Shown here: one piece after another, positions 1 to 9,241 of the stretch | Numbering within the stretch: the stretch's first letter is position 1 | How the letters are laid out: each line of letters starts with the position of its first letter | Source: Intestinibacter sp964449895 | Lineage (GTDB): Bacteria; Bacillota; Clostridia; Peptostreptococcales; Peptostreptococcaceae | Direction of reading: 5' to 3' | DNA length: 64,000 nucleotides | Assembly (NCBI GenBank): GCA_964449895.1 | Contig: CAYVBY010000002.1 | Span: 62,001-126,000 of the forward strand | Notes under the pieces: generated by a model | What the model saw: only the letters and a program-made list of their open reading frames with translations | Databases searched by the model: none | Told to the model about the DNA's origin: nothing | Position numbers and translations under genes: made by a program

Positions 1-1146
1 TTCACCTAATAAAACTAAAGCTTTTACATTTTCTTTACAAATGTCTAAAAGTTCATCATAAGTACTATCCTTATCATATCCTCCAGCAATTAATATTATT
101 GGATTTTCATAAGATGTAACTGCTTTAATAGTTGAATCTGGATTAGTACCCTTTGAGTCATTTACATACATAACTCCATCAAGAGTTCTTACATATTCTA
201 ATCTATGTTCTACTGCTTTAAAAGTTTTTAGAACTTCTTTTATAACATCTAAATCTACACCTAAAACATAAGCTCCTAAAATAGCTGCCATACAGTTTTC
301 TAGGTTATGTCCTCCAGGTAAACTTAATTCTTTTTTGTTTATAAGTTCTATTTCTTTGTCTATATTTATTACTATATTTCCTTCATCATTTACATATACT
401 CCTTTTATATTTTTCTCTTTTCTAGAAAAATATAAAACTTGAGAATTACATTTATCGTTTAATTTTCTAACTGCTTCATCATCATAATTTAGTATTGTAA
501 AATCAGTATTTGTTTGATTTTTAAATATGTTAGCTTTTGCCATCATATAATTTTCCATAGTATGATGTCTATTTAAATGATCTGGTGAAAGATTAAGTAT
601 CATACTCACTTTAGGTTGAAAATCTACTATACTTTCAAGTTGAAAACTGCTAAGTTCTGTAACTAATACAGATTTTTCGTTAGCTATTCCAACAGTTTCT
701 ATAACTGGTTTTCCTATATTACCAACTACATAAGTATCTTCTTTAGCAGCTTTAAAAATTTCTCCAACTAAAGATGTAGTTGTTGTTTTTCCATTTGTAC
801 CTGTTATACCTATAAATGTAGGATTATCTAGTAATCTATATGCTAATTCTATCTCTCCAATTACTTCTATATTGCTAGAATATAATTTTTTTATGAAAGG
901 TAAATCAAGAGGTACTCCTGGAGATACTACTGCTAAATCTATATGCTCAACTTCCTCTGGATGATATCCAAGTATATAAGTTGCATTTTTTATATCTTTT
1001 AATTCTTCTAATATATCTGCTAATTTTTCTTTTGTTTTTATATCGTTAACTATTATATTAGCTTCTAATTTATCTAATAATTTGATAGTTGATATTCCAG
1101 TTTTTGCTAAACCTATAAGTAAAATATTCTTTCCCTTTAAATCCAT
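1..1146 (-). CDS. murD: UDP-N-acetylmuramoylalanine--D-glutamate ligase, 3' end outside window
   Basis: Cytoplasmic Mur ligase that adds D-glutamate to UDP-MurNAc-L-Ala using ATP, in peptidoglycan precursor synthesis. The reading frame starts at ATG 1146 behind a GGGGG-type ribosome site and runs off the left edge after about 382 codons; MurD is usually about 450 residues, so the C-terminal domain is only partly present. Seen: an N-terminal Rossmann start (KNILLIGLAKTG), the ATP loop GTNGKTTTT near residues 116-124, the central-domain stretch ELSSFQLE and NLSPDHLNRH, and NDSKGTNPDS of the C-terminal ligase domain. It lies 19 bases downstream of mraY on the same strand, so the two are probably cotranscribed. 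MurD is preferred over MurC, MurE or MurF because of the LSSFQLE stretch and the mraY neighbour. Confidence 0.95.
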   Translation of the reverse strand, partial: MDLKGKNILLIGLAKTGISTIKLLDKLEANIIVNDIKTKEKLADILEELKDIKNATYILGYHPEEVEHIDLAVVSPGVPLDLPFIKKLYSSNIEVIGEIELAYRLLDNPTFIGITGTNGKTTTTSLVGEIFKAAKEDTYVVGNIGKPVIETVGIANEKSVLVTELSSFQLESIVDFQPKVSMILNLSPDHLNRHHTMENYMMAKANIFKNQTNTDFTILNYDDEAVRKLNDKCNSQVLYFSRKEKNIKGVYVNDEGNIVINIDKEIELINKKELSLPGGHNLENCMAAILGAYVLGVDLDVIKEVLKTFKAVEHRLEYVRTLDGVMYVNDSKGTNPDSTIKAVTSYENPIILIAGGYDKDSTYDELLDICKENVKALVLLGE

Positions 1147-1165
1147 TTTTATTTACCCCCATCAC

Positions 1166-2131
1166 TTAAAATACTGCTAAAACACCTATCCAACATAAAA
1201 CTACAGTTGTAATCCAAAATATAAATACAACTCTTGTTTCTGGCCATCCACATTGTTCAAAATGGTGATGTAATGGTGCCATTTTAAATATTCTTTTTCC
1301 ATGAGTTAATTTAAAGTAACTTACTTGTATCATAACAGATAAAGCTTCTGCTAAATATATAAATCCTACTATTATTATAAGTAAAGGTGTATTAGTAAGA
1401 GTAGCAAATGCAACTACTGCTCCTCCTAAAGCCATAGACCCTGTATCACCCATAAATACTTTTGCAGGATATGAGTTGAATACTAAAAATCCTAAGCAAG
1501 CTCCAACTGTAGCTGCTGCAAGTACTGCAACATCAGAATTAGCCATTGATACTGCAAGTATCATAAAAAAGCTTGATACTATTAAAGTAACTCCTGATGC
1601 TAAACCATCAAGTCCATCTGTTAAGTTTACTGCATTTACAGTTCCTATTATAAATATCATCATAAATGGTATATAAAGTATTCCTAAGTTTATTACATAA
1701 TCTGTAAATGGCACAACAAGTTGTGTAGCACTTGGTGATGCACTGTATTGATAATAAGCAATATATAAAGCAAGTGCAAATTGTAATATAATCTTTTGGT
1801 AAGCTTTAAGACCTAAAGATCTTTTCATTTTGATTTTTATAAAATCGTCTAAAAATCCTACAAATCCAAATCCAACAATACAAATTAATCCTGCTACTAA
1901 ATCTGAGCTTATTTTTGCTCTAGTAAGACCTGTAATTAATATTGCTATTATCATCATAACCCCACCCATTGTAGGTGTACCATTTTTAGCTAAATGTGAT
2001 TGGGGACCTTCCTCTCTAACTGTTTGACCAAATTTAAATCTAGCAAGCATTGGTATGAATATTGGTCCAAGTATCATAACTATTAAAAAACCAAACATTG
2101 CTGTATACGTAAGTTCTGTAATTCCTAACAT
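1166..2131 (-). CDS. mraY: Phospho-N-acetylmuramoyl-pentapeptide-transferase
   Basis: Integral membrane enzyme that transfers phospho-MurNAc-pentapeptide from UDP to undecaprenyl phosphate, making lipid I. The 321 residues match the usual family length. About ten hydrophobic segments alternate with short polar loops. Family motifs are visible: the Asp pair in FLDDF (about 95-96), NLTDGLDGLA (about 169-178), NSYPAKVFMGDTGS, and the histidine cluster in PLHHHFE near residue 288. The start is supported by a GGGAGAGGAG ribosome site. The gene lies between the spoVD-type gene upstream, after a 289-base gap with no gene, and murD downstream. In many related cell-wall clusters murF sits in that gap; it is absent here. 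Confidence 0.97.
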   Translation of the reverse strand: MLGITELTYTAMFGFLIVMILGPIFIPMLARFKFGQTVREEGPQSHLAKNGTPTMGGVMMIIAILITGLTRAKISSDLVAGLICIVGFGFVGFLDDFIKIKMKRSLGLKAYQKIILQFALALYIAYYQYSASPSATQLVVPFTDYVINLGILYIPFMMIFIIGTVNAVNLTDGLDGLASGVTLIVSSFFMILAVSMANSDVAVLAAATVGACLGFLVFNSYPAKVFMGDTGSMALGGAVVAFATLTNTPLLIIIVGFIYLAEALSVMIQVSYFKLTHGKRIFKMAPLHHHFEQCGWPETRVVFIFWITTVVLCWIGVLAVF

Positions 2132-2420
2132 TATAAAAAACTCCTCTCCCTCTGTTGTAATTAAATCTTTTAACTAAATATTTTTCTTTTGAAATTATTA
2201 ACTTCTTTTACTGTAAATATTCCTAACTTATACATTTTAAAACTAAAGTTTTCTTATGTAATAATTTTATAAAGTTCTCATCTTTAATTTTATATTGCTT
2301 ATATCTCCAATCTTAATAATTATATACCAAATTCATTTTTTTTTGAAGATATTTATATTATAAGTTATAAAATTAGAGGAGTTTTCAAATAATTTCCTTA
2401 AATAAGTTCAGCTGCTTTAT

Positions 2421-4400
2421 TTAATGTTTAAAATATAAAGATATACTAGAACCTTCATTTACTTCAATTCCAGGCTTTGGAAACATATCTACTACTAGAG
2501 ATTTTGAGTCTATTTCTATATCAGTATCCAAATTTGAAGTTAAATTATTTTCTTCTAATACTTTTGTAGCTTCTTTTATTGTCAAGTTTCTAACATCAGG
2601 AACCTTAACTTTTTTCTTTTCATTTTCTTTTTCTTCTTCTGTATAAGATTTTTTAACTCCTAAATATTCTAAACTTTGACTCATAACTTCTTTTATAATA
2701 GGTCCTGCTGTAGTTGAGCCAAAAGCTACTACATCTGTAGGTTCATCTACTATTGCAAGTACCACTATTTGTGGATCATCACAAGGAGCTACTCCAATAA
2801 AAGAACATATATATTTTCCTTGAGCATATTTTCCATCTATAACCTTTTGGGCTGTTCCTGTTTTTCCTCCCAATCTATATCCTGGTAAATATGCAATTTT
2901 TCCTCCACCTTCTGTTACAACTGATTCCATAACTTCCCTCATTTTGGCTGATGTTTCTTTAGAAATTACTTGTCTTACTGTCTTAGTCTTTAATTCTTCG
3001 GTTATATTGCCTTCATTATCTGTATAAGCTTTTACAATTCTCGGTTGCATAAGCTTTCCATCATTTACTATAGCAGATACTGCTGTAATTAACTGAATAG
3101 GTGTTACAGATATTGATTGACCAAATGAAATAGTTGCAAGTTCTACCGGACCTACATCCTTTTCTTTGTATAAAATACTGTTTGCCTCTCCCACCAAATC
3201 TATATTTGTTTTACTTGTTAATCCAAATCCGTCTATATAATCATATAACCTTTTGACGCCTAATCTTTTTCCTAGTTCAACAAATACTGGATTACATGAA
3301 TTTTGAACACCTTGTTCAAATGTTTCACTACCATGTGGTCTATATGACCTCCAGCATTTTATTCTTTTACCTTCTACTGTAACACTTCCTGTACATGTAA
3401 AATGTTCACCTTTTTTTATTACATTTTCTTCTACAGATGCAGCTGAAGTAATTAATTTAAAGGTAGAACCTGGTTCGTATGTATCACTTATAAGTGTATT
3501 TCTCCACATTTCATAATATGCATTTATTTTTTTATCTTCTTCATACTCTTCTAATAACTCTTGAAAATAAGGGTATATTGCTTCAGTTGGCGTGTTTGGA
3601 TTATAATCCGGCTTTGAAGTCATGGCAAGTATATCTCCTGTTTTTGGATCCATAGCTATAATTTTTACTCTCTTAGCATTATTTAATTCATAGGCCTTTT
3701 GAGCCGCTTTTTCTGCATAACTTTGAATTACTTCATCTATTGTAAGAACTATTCCATTTCCCTGTGTTGCTTCATAATACTGTTCTATTCCTTGGTTTAT
3801 TTCTCTTCCAGATGCATCAGTTCCTATAATTAATTTTCCTTCTTTCCCCTGAAGATATTTATCATATTTTAATTCTATGGCTGTTACACCTGTTCCATCA
3901 GATGATGTATGGCCTAATACATAGGATGCAAAATTACCATAAGGATAATATCTCTTAGGATCTTCAGCTATCCATATACCTGATATTGATAAATTTTGAA
4001 TTTTATCTGCTATATCATCATCTATCCATCGCTCAATTCTAACTAAGGCTGTATCTGTTTTAGAAACTAATTTTAAAATTTCTTCATAATCTTTATCTTC
4101 TATTATTTCTGATAATTTTTTAGCTGCTTCTTTTTTATCTTTTACTTCAACTGGCTTACACCAAATAGTATATTTAGTTGCACTAACCGCTAGTGGTTTC
4201 ATATTTTTATCGTAAATTGTTCCCCTTTTTGCCTGTATGGGAATTTCTCTTGTTTGCTGCTCAGATGCCTTCGTACTTAACCACCCTCCTTTTACAAGCT
4301 GTAAATAACAGGTTCTTATTATCAATCCTAAAAATAAGATGCATGCACAAATAAGAACTAATACTAATCTTTTTTTACTTTTAATTCTTATTTTTTTCAT
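2421..4400 (-). CDS. spoVD: SpoVD/PBP2-type class B penicillin-binding protein with PASTA domain
   Basis: D,D-transpeptidase that cross-links peptidoglycan on the outer face of the membrane. In Clostridia this position in the cell-wall cluster is usually held by SpoVD, which acts in spore cortex and septal synthesis. Seen in 659 residues: one membrane anchor (about 11-28), a dimerisation domain, and the transpeptidase with all three active-site motifs: STFK (about 312-315, nucleophile Ser), SCN (about 368-370) and KTGT (about 513-516). One PASTA domain follows at about 598-659 (VPDVRNLTIKEA). The single PASTA and the length favour SpoVD over a division-only FtsI, but function cannot be separated by sequence alone. 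It is 23 bases downstream of the ftsL-like gene. Confidence 0.88.
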   Translation of the reverse strand: MKKIRIKSKKRLVLVLICACILFLGLIIRTCYLQLVKGGWLSTKASEQQTREIPIQAKRGTIYDKNMKPLAVSATKYTIWCKPVEVKDKKEAAKKLSEIIEDKDYEEILKLVSKTDTALVRIERWIDDDIADKIQNLSISGIWIAEDPKRYYPYGNFASYVLGHTSSDGTGVTAIELKYDKYLQGKEGKLIIGTDASGREINQGIEQYYEATQGNGIVLTIDEVIQSYAEKAAQKAYELNNAKRVKIIAMDPKTGDILAMTSKPDYNPNTPTEAIYPYFQELLEEYEEDKKINAYYEMWRNTLISDTYEPGSTFKLITSAASVEENVIKKGEHFTCTGSVTVEGKRIKCWRSYRPHGSETFEQGVQNSCNPVFVELGKRLGVKRLYDYIDGFGLTSKTNIDLVGEANSILYKEKDVGPVELATISFGQSISVTPIQLITAVSAIVNDGKLMQPRIVKAYTDNEGNITEELKTKTVRQVISKETSAKMREVMESVVTEGGGKIAYLPGYRLGGKTGTAQKVIDGKYAQGKYICSFIGVAPCDDPQIVVLAIVDEPTDVVAFGSTTAGPIIKEVMSQSLEYLGVKKSYTEEEKENEKKKVKVPDVRNLTIKEATKVLEENNLTSNLDTDIEIDSKSLVVDMFPKPGIEVNEGSSISLYFKH

Positions 4401-4423
4401 AATTATTCTCCTTATATTTAACT

Positions 4424-4744
4424 CTATCTAGAGATATATCTCTTTTGATATTCTGTAGGGTAAATCATATTTAATTTTGAACTTGCCTCTTCTTCTAACT
4501 TATTTAAGTCATTTTTTTGTAAATTTTTCACCTCCAATCCTTCCAACTTAATTTTTCTCTTTTTCAAGTCTTTTTCTAAGTAATATATATCGTATTTTAA
4601 TTCAGTAGATACTTGATATATACATAAATTTCCTACACCTATAGCTGCAATAAAAATAAATAAAACTATGGTTTTAATTATTCTCCCTTTATTACTATTC
4701 CTTTTCTTCTTTTTATATTCTTTAAAACTCTTTACATTGTTCAT
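4424..4744 (-). CDS. FtsL/DivIC-like septum formation protein
   Basis: Small bitopic division protein that would partner the class B PBP encoded just downstream. The 106 residues show a basic cytoplasmic N-terminus (KKKKRNSNKGR), one membrane segment (about 27-45), then a short extracytoplasmic region rich in Leu, Glu and Lys with a heptad-like pattern, as in FtsL and DivIC. Primary sequence in this family is poorly conserved, so the call rests on size, topology and its place immediately before spoVD. In most clusters rsmH lies directly upstream of this gene; here rsmH is about 19 kb away at 24036-24971. Confidence 0.75.
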   Translation of the reverse strand: MNNVKSFKEYKKKKRNSNKGRIIKTIVLFIFIAAIGVGNLCIYQVSTELKYDIYYLEKDLKKRKIKLEGLEVKNLQKNDLNKLEEEASSKLNMIYPTEYQKRYISR

Positions 4745-4901
4745 AATATCACCGCCTATTTTTTAGCTACCCTTTATAAAGAATTATTTATTTTTTATAT
4801 TTCTTCCTTTAAAAAAATATCTAAAAAAATATACATTCTTCTACAAATCATTTTAAATTTTTATCTCAAAAATCATTATTTTTTTATTTGTGCAAAAAAT
4901 A

Positions 4902-4952
4902 AAGCTTGCTTATGACACAGTTTTGTTTTAACTGTTATCATAAAACAAGCTT
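4902..4952 (-). terminator. Intrinsic terminator of the ABC exporter operon
   Basis: On the minus strand AAGCTTG pairs with CAAGCTT (arms 4946-4952 and 4902-4908), and the inner parts also pair with a few mismatches. A T-rich tract (TTTATTTTTTG) follows. It lies just after the stop of the exporter subunit at 4960. Confidence 0.7.
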
Positions 4953-4959
4953 GTAATTT

Positions 4960-6897
4960 TTATTCTAATTCAAAAGCACCAGTATATAATTGATAGTATT
5001 TACCTTGTTTTTCAATAAGTTCGTCATGACTTCCACGCTCAATTATTCTTCCTTGGTCTAATACCATAATAACATCAGAGTTTTTTATAGTAGATAACCT
5101 GTGTGCTATTACAAATACTGTTCTTCCTTGCATAAGTTTATCCATACCATCTTGAACTATTTTTTCTGTTCTAGTATCTATACTTGATGTTGCCTCATCT
5201 AATATTAATACTGGTGGATCTGATATTGCAGTTCTTGCAATTGATAAAAGCTGTCTTTGACCTTGAGATAAGTTACTTCCGTCTCCTGTAAGAACTGTAT
5301 TATATCCATCTTTTAAATGCGAAATAAATCCATGTGCATTTGCAAGTTTTGCAGCTTCTATTACTTCTTCATCTGTCGCATCTAATTTACCATATCTTAT
5401 ATTTTCCATAACTGTTCCAGTAAATAAGTGAGTATCTTGAAGTACTATACCTAAAGATCTTCTAAGATCATCTTTTTTAATTTTATTTATATTGATTCCA
5501 TCATATCTAATTTTTCCATCTTGGATATCATAAAATCTATTTATTAAGTTTGTTATAGTAGTTTTACCAGCTCCTGTAGCACCTACAAATGCAACCTTTT
5601 GACCTGGTTTTGCATAAAGTTTTATATCATGTAGAACTATCTTTTCCTCATCATATCCAAAGTCTACTCCATCAAATACAACATCTCCTCTAAGCTTAGT
5701 ATATGTTACTGTATTATCAGCCTTATGTGGATGTTTCCAAGCCCAAGTTCCTGTTCTTTTTTCAACTTCTTTAAGTTCTCCATCTTCTTCTACTGCATTT
5801 ACTAAAGTTACATATCCATCGTCTACTTCTGGATTTTCATCTATTAATTTAAATATTCTCTCTGCACCAGCAAGTGCCATAATTACAGAGTTAAACTGTT
5901 GAGAAACTTGAACTATCGGCATATTAAAGCTTCTAGTTAATTGTAAAAATGAAGCTAATGCTCCTATAGTTAAATTCCCTATTCCATTAATAGCTAAAAT
6001 AGCTCCTATTGCTACTACTAAAACATAATTTATATTTCCTATATTAGCCATTATAGGCATCATCATATTAGCTAGTCCATTAGCCTTATTTGCACTTTCA
6101 AATAATTTATCGTTTAATTCTTCAAATTTTAATTTTGATTCTTCTTCATGACAAAATACTTTAACTACCTTTTGCCCTTCCATCATTTCTTCAATATATC
6201 CATTTATTTCACCAAGGTTTTTTTGTTGATTTATAAAATAAAATCCACTCTTTGAACCTATAACCTTCATAACTTTATACATTATAGCTACCATAATTAC
6301 AATTAAAAAAGTAAGTATTGGACTTAATACTATCATAGATATAAATGTAGCAGTTATAGTTATTACAGATGATATAAGGTTAGGTATACTTTGACTTATC
6401 ATCTGTCTTAATGTATCTGTATCATTTGTATAAATACTCATAATATCTCCATGAGTATTTGTATCAAAGTATTTGATAGGAAGTTTTTCCATATGTTCAA
6501 ATAAATCATCACGAATCTTCTTAAGTGTACCTTGAGATATATTTATCATAATTCTACTGTATAAATATGATAATATAGCTCCTGTATAAAAAATTACAGC
6601 CATTATACAAATAACCTTAAAAAGTGGTACAAAATCAGGATTTTTACTTCCAACTAGAGGTACTATATAGTCATCTATTAGACTCTTTAAAAATAAATTT
6701 CCTACAACAGAAACAATTGAACTTATAAGTAATGCAATTAAAACTATAAAAAAGGCTAATTTATATTGTTTAAATATATAACTCATTATTCTCTTTAAAG
6801 TTTTAATAGGATTTCCACCTTTTGGTGGTTTTAGCATTACACCTTTTGGAGCCTTCATAGGTTTCTTATTTGCAAAATTTTTATTTGTCATCTTCAT
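4960..6897 (-). CDS. ABC multidrug exporter half-transporter, catalytically complete subunit
   Basis: Membrane ABC exporter subunit of 645 residues: a cytoplasmic N-terminal lead, a six-helix transmembrane domain (about 45-345), and a nucleotide-binding domain. Seen: Walker A GATGAGKTT (about residue 439), signature LSQGQ (about 543) and Walker B ending in the canonical DE (LILDEATSS, about 565). A polar insert of about 45 residues precedes the ATPase domain (EEDGELKEVEKRTG). The start overlaps the end of the upstream subunit gene by 17 bases, which implies translational coupling and a fixed 1:1 ratio. The pair resembles the TM287/288, BmrCD and EfrCD heterodimeric exporters, this subunit being the consensus-site partner. 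The substrate is unknown; drug or lipid export is an inference. Confidence 0.9.
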   Translation of the reverse strand: MKMTNKNFANKKPMKAPKGVMLKPPKGGNPIKTLKRIMSYIFKQYKLAFFIVLIALLISSIVSVVGNLFLKSLIDDYIVPLVGSKNPDFVPLFKVICIMAVIFYTGAILSYLYSRIMINISQGTLKKIRDDLFEHMEKLPIKYFDTNTHGDIMSIYTNDTDTLRQMISQSIPNLISSVITITATFISMIVLSPILTFLIVIMVAIMYKVMKVIGSKSGFYFINQQKNLGEINGYIEEMMEGQKVVKVFCHEEESKLKFEELNDKLFESANKANGLANMMMPIMANIGNINYVLVVAIGAILAINGIGNLTIGALASFLQLTRSFNMPIVQVSQQFNSVIMALAGAERIFKLIDENPEVDDGYVTLVNAVEEDGELKEVEKRTGTWAWKHPHKADNTVTYTKLRGDVVFDGVDFGYDEEKIVLHDIKLYAKPGQKVAFVGATGAGKTTITNLINRFYDIQDGKIRYDGININKIKKDDLRRSLGIVLQDTHLFTGTVMENIRYGKLDATDEEVIEAAKLANAHGFISHLKDGYNTVLTGDGSNLSQGQRQLLSIARTAISDPPVLILDEATSSIDTRTEKIVQDGMDKLMQGRTVFVIAHRLSTIKNSDVIMVLDQGRIIERGSHDELIEKQGKYYQLYTGAFELE

Positions 6898-8617
6898 CAG
6901 CTCCTTTCATTTGTGATTCATAAACTTCTCTATAAATGCTATTATTTACTTTTAGTTCATCATGTGTTCCTATAGCATTTATTTTTCCATCATCTAAAAC
7001 TATAATTTTATCACTATTTTCTATTGATGATATACGCTGAGCTATTATTATCTTAGTTGTTGAAGATATATCATTTTTTAAAGTATTTCTAATTATAGCA
7101 TCAGTTTTTGTATCTACTGCACTTGTAGAATCATCTAAAATTAATATCTTTGGTTTTTTAAGTAGAGCTCTTGCTATACATAATCTTTGCTTTTGTCCTC
7201 CAGATACATTGTTTCCACCTTGTTCTATATAAGTATCGTATCCATTTGGAAAAGTTTCAATAAATTCATGAGCACAAGCTTTTTTGCAAGCATCTATTAT
7301 TTCTTCATCTGAAGCATATTTATTACCCCATCTTAAATTTTCTTTTATAGTACCTGAAAATAATACATTTTTTTGTAAAACCATAGAAACTTCATTTCGA
7401 AGACTTTCAGTATCATAGTCTTTTACATCTACTCCTCCAACTTTTATACATCCACCTGTAACATCATAAAGTCTTGGAATTAATTGAACTAAAGTAGATT
7501 TTGCACTTCCTGTTCCTCCTAGGATACCTACAGTTTCTCCTGATTTTATTTCTAAATTTATATTTTCTAAGTTTAGTTTCTCTTTATCTTCCATATAAGA
7601 AAAATCTACATTCTCAAATATTATTGATCCATCCTTTACTTCTTTTATAGGATTTTTACAATTTTTTATAGTACTTTCTTCTTCTAAAACTTCAATTATT
7701 CTTTCTCCAGAAGATTTTGACATTGTTAGCATAACAAATATCATAGACATCATCATTAAACTCATAAGTATTTGTGTAGCATAAGTAAATAAACTCATAA
7801 GTTGACCTGTAGTCATAGTATCTGAAACTATCATCTTAGCCCCTAACCAAGATATAAGAAGTATACATGTGTACATACTAAATTGCATTACAGGACTGTT
7901 TAATACTATTATTTTTTCTGCATCTATAAATTTGTTTTTTACATTGTCTGAAGCTTTTTTAAATTTATTTATTTCAAATTCTTCCCTTACAGCAGATTTT
8001 ACAGTTCTAATTCCTATTAAATTTTCTTGAACACTCGCATTTAAAGCATCGTACTGTTTAAAAACACTCCTAAATCTAGGGTGTACTATTTTAATTATAA
8101 ATGAAAGAACTGTTCCTAAAAAAATCATGGCAATAAAAAATACAAAAGATATCTGTTTATTTATTGAAATTGCCATTATAAGTGAAAATATAAGCATTAA
8201 TGGTGCTCTTACACATGTTCTTATAATCATTTGATATGAATTTTGTATATTAGTTATATCAGTTGTAAGTCTTGTTATAAGACCTGCTGTTGAATATTTG
8301 TCTATATTTTCAAATGAAAACTCTTGAATATTTTTAAATATAGCACTTCTTAAGTTTCTTGCAAATCCAGCAGATGCATATGCTGCAAGTCTTGCTGCTA
8401 ATGCACCACAAGCTAACGATATAAAAGATACGACTAACATAAGTGTTCCTATTTTTATAATGTAGTTCATATCTCTATTATTTATACCATTATCAATTAC
8501 TGCTGCCATTAGTAATGGTATAATAACATCACAAACAATTTCAATCAATATAAATAATGGCGCCATTATCGATGCTTTTTTAAATTCTCCAATATAGGAT
8601 GATAACTTTTTTATCAT
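6881..8617 (-). CDS. ABC multidrug exporter half-transporter, degenerate-site subunit
   Basis: Partner of the preceding subunit. The 578 residues hold a six-helix membrane domain (about 15-310) and a nucleotide-binding domain. Walker A is GGTGSAKST (about residue 367), with Ala where Gly usually stands before the Lys. Walker B ends in DD rather than DE (LILDDSTSAVD, about 495), so the catalytic Glu is replaced by Asp. That asymmetry is the known hallmark of heterodimeric exporters such as TM287/288, in which one composite ATP site is non-consensus. It lies 28 bases downstream of a marR gene, and the unit is probably controlled by the palindrome at 9089-9110. Confidence 0.9.
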   Translation of the reverse strand: MIKKLSSYIGEFKKASIMAPLFILIEIVCDVIIPLLMAAVIDNGINNRDMNYIIKIGTLMLVVSFISLACGALAARLAAYASAGFARNLRSAIFKNIQEFSFENIDKYSTAGLITRLTTDITNIQNSYQMIIRTCVRAPLMLIFSLIMAISINKQISFVFFIAMIFLGTVLSFIIKIVHPRFRSVFKQYDALNASVQENLIGIRTVKSAVREEFEINKFKKASDNVKNKFIDAEKIIVLNSPVMQFSMYTCILLISWLGAKMIVSDTMTTGQLMSLFTYATQILMSLMMMSMIFVMLTMSKSSGERIIEVLEEESTIKNCKNPIKEVKDGSIIFENVDFSYMEDKEKLNLENINLEIKSGETVGILGGTGSAKSTLVQLIPRLYDVTGGCIKVGGVDVKDYDTESLRNEVSMVLQKNVLFSGTIKENLRWGNKYASDEEIIDACKKACAHEFIETFPNGYDTYIEQGGNNVSGGQKQRLCIARALLKKPKILILDDSTSAVDTKTDAIIRNTLKNDISSTTKIIIAQRISSIENSDKIIVLDDGKINAIGTHDELKVNNSIYREVYESQMKGADEDDK

Positions 8618-8645
8618 TTCTTTCCTCCTTAATATTTAATAAATG

Positions 8646-9071
8646 TTAATTAAAATTATTTAAAATTTTAGTTAACAATATAGTAAGTTCTTCTTTTTCT
8701 TTATTAGAAAAACCTTCAAACATATTTAATTCCAAATTTTCCATATTTTTGCTTCCTTCTTCTATTAAACTTTGACTTTTTTCTGTAAGTTTTATAAATT
8801 TTGATCTTTTGTCATTTTCATTTATTTGTCTGTATATTAAATTTTTTTCTTCTAATCTCTTTAAAATACCTGTTACTGTAGGATTTTTTAATCTTAATTC
8901 AGCCTCTAAATCCCTCTGCGTAATAAGTAAATCCTTATTTTTATTTAAATATAAAATCACACTTAATTGTGAATGAGTTAAATTATATTTTTGTAGATAT
9001 TTATTACAATGAGACTCAAAAGCTATATGTATTTTTTTAAACAAACAACCAAACATTAATTGTTGTTCCAT
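8646..9071 (-). CDS. MarR-family transcriptional regulator
   Basis: Cytoplasmic winged-helix DNA-binding repressor of 141 residues, the normal MarR length. Seen: an N-terminal dimerisation helix, the recognition region (TQRDLEAELRLKNPTVTGILKRLEEKNL in two parts around residues 52-79), and the wing with the typical D-R stretch (NENDKRSKFIKLTEKS). It is the first gene of an operon with the two exporter genes. A perfect palindrome overlaps its own promoter, so autorepression relieved by a transported compound is the likely mode. The ligand cannot be read from sequence. Confidence 0.92.
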   Translation of the reverse strand: MEQQLMFGCLFKKIHIAFESHCNKYLQKYNLTHSQLSVILYLNKNKDLLITQRDLEAELRLKNPTVTGILKRLEEKNLIYRQINENDKRSKFIKLTEKSQSLIEEGSKNMENLELNMFEGFSNKEKEELTILLTKILNNFN

Positions 9072-9088
9072 ATGTAATTTCCTCCTTA

Positions 9089-9110
9089 ATTATATAGCTC
9101 GCTATATAAT
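9089..9110. promoter_or_regulatory. Perfect palindromic operator, probably for the MarR repressor
   Basis: Two perfect 10-base arms, ATTATATAGC and GCTATATAAT, are separated by two bases. The palindrome overlaps the -10 box of the marR promoter and the start of its transcript, a position that would block RNA polymerase. MarR proteins bind palindromes of this size; the assignment to this MarR is by proximity. Confidence 0.75.
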
Positions 9111-9137
9111 TTTATTAATTTTTTTTATACTTGTCAA
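9109..9137 (-). promoter_or_regulatory. Sigma-A-type promoter of the marR-ABC operon
   Basis: Reading the minus strand, a perfect -35 TTGACA (9137-9132) is followed after 17 bases by TAAAAT (9114-9109). The marR start codon lies about 38 bases further on, behind AAGGAGGA. Confidence 0.75.
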
Positions 9138-9187
9138 TATAACTCTTATTTTAAAAAGATTATCATTTTCAATTATATAATAAAATA

Positions 9188-9213
9188 GAGAATTTAGAAT
9201 TAACTAAATTCTC
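9188..9213 (-). terminator. Terminator after the trpB-like gene
   Basis: The arms GAGAATTTAG and CTAAATTCTC (10 bp, 6-base loop) are followed by T-rich sequence in both directions. It sits between the end of the trpB-like gene and the marR promoter. Confidence 0.65.
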
Positions 9214-9241
9214 CATTTTTTATATTATAAAAAAATTATAT

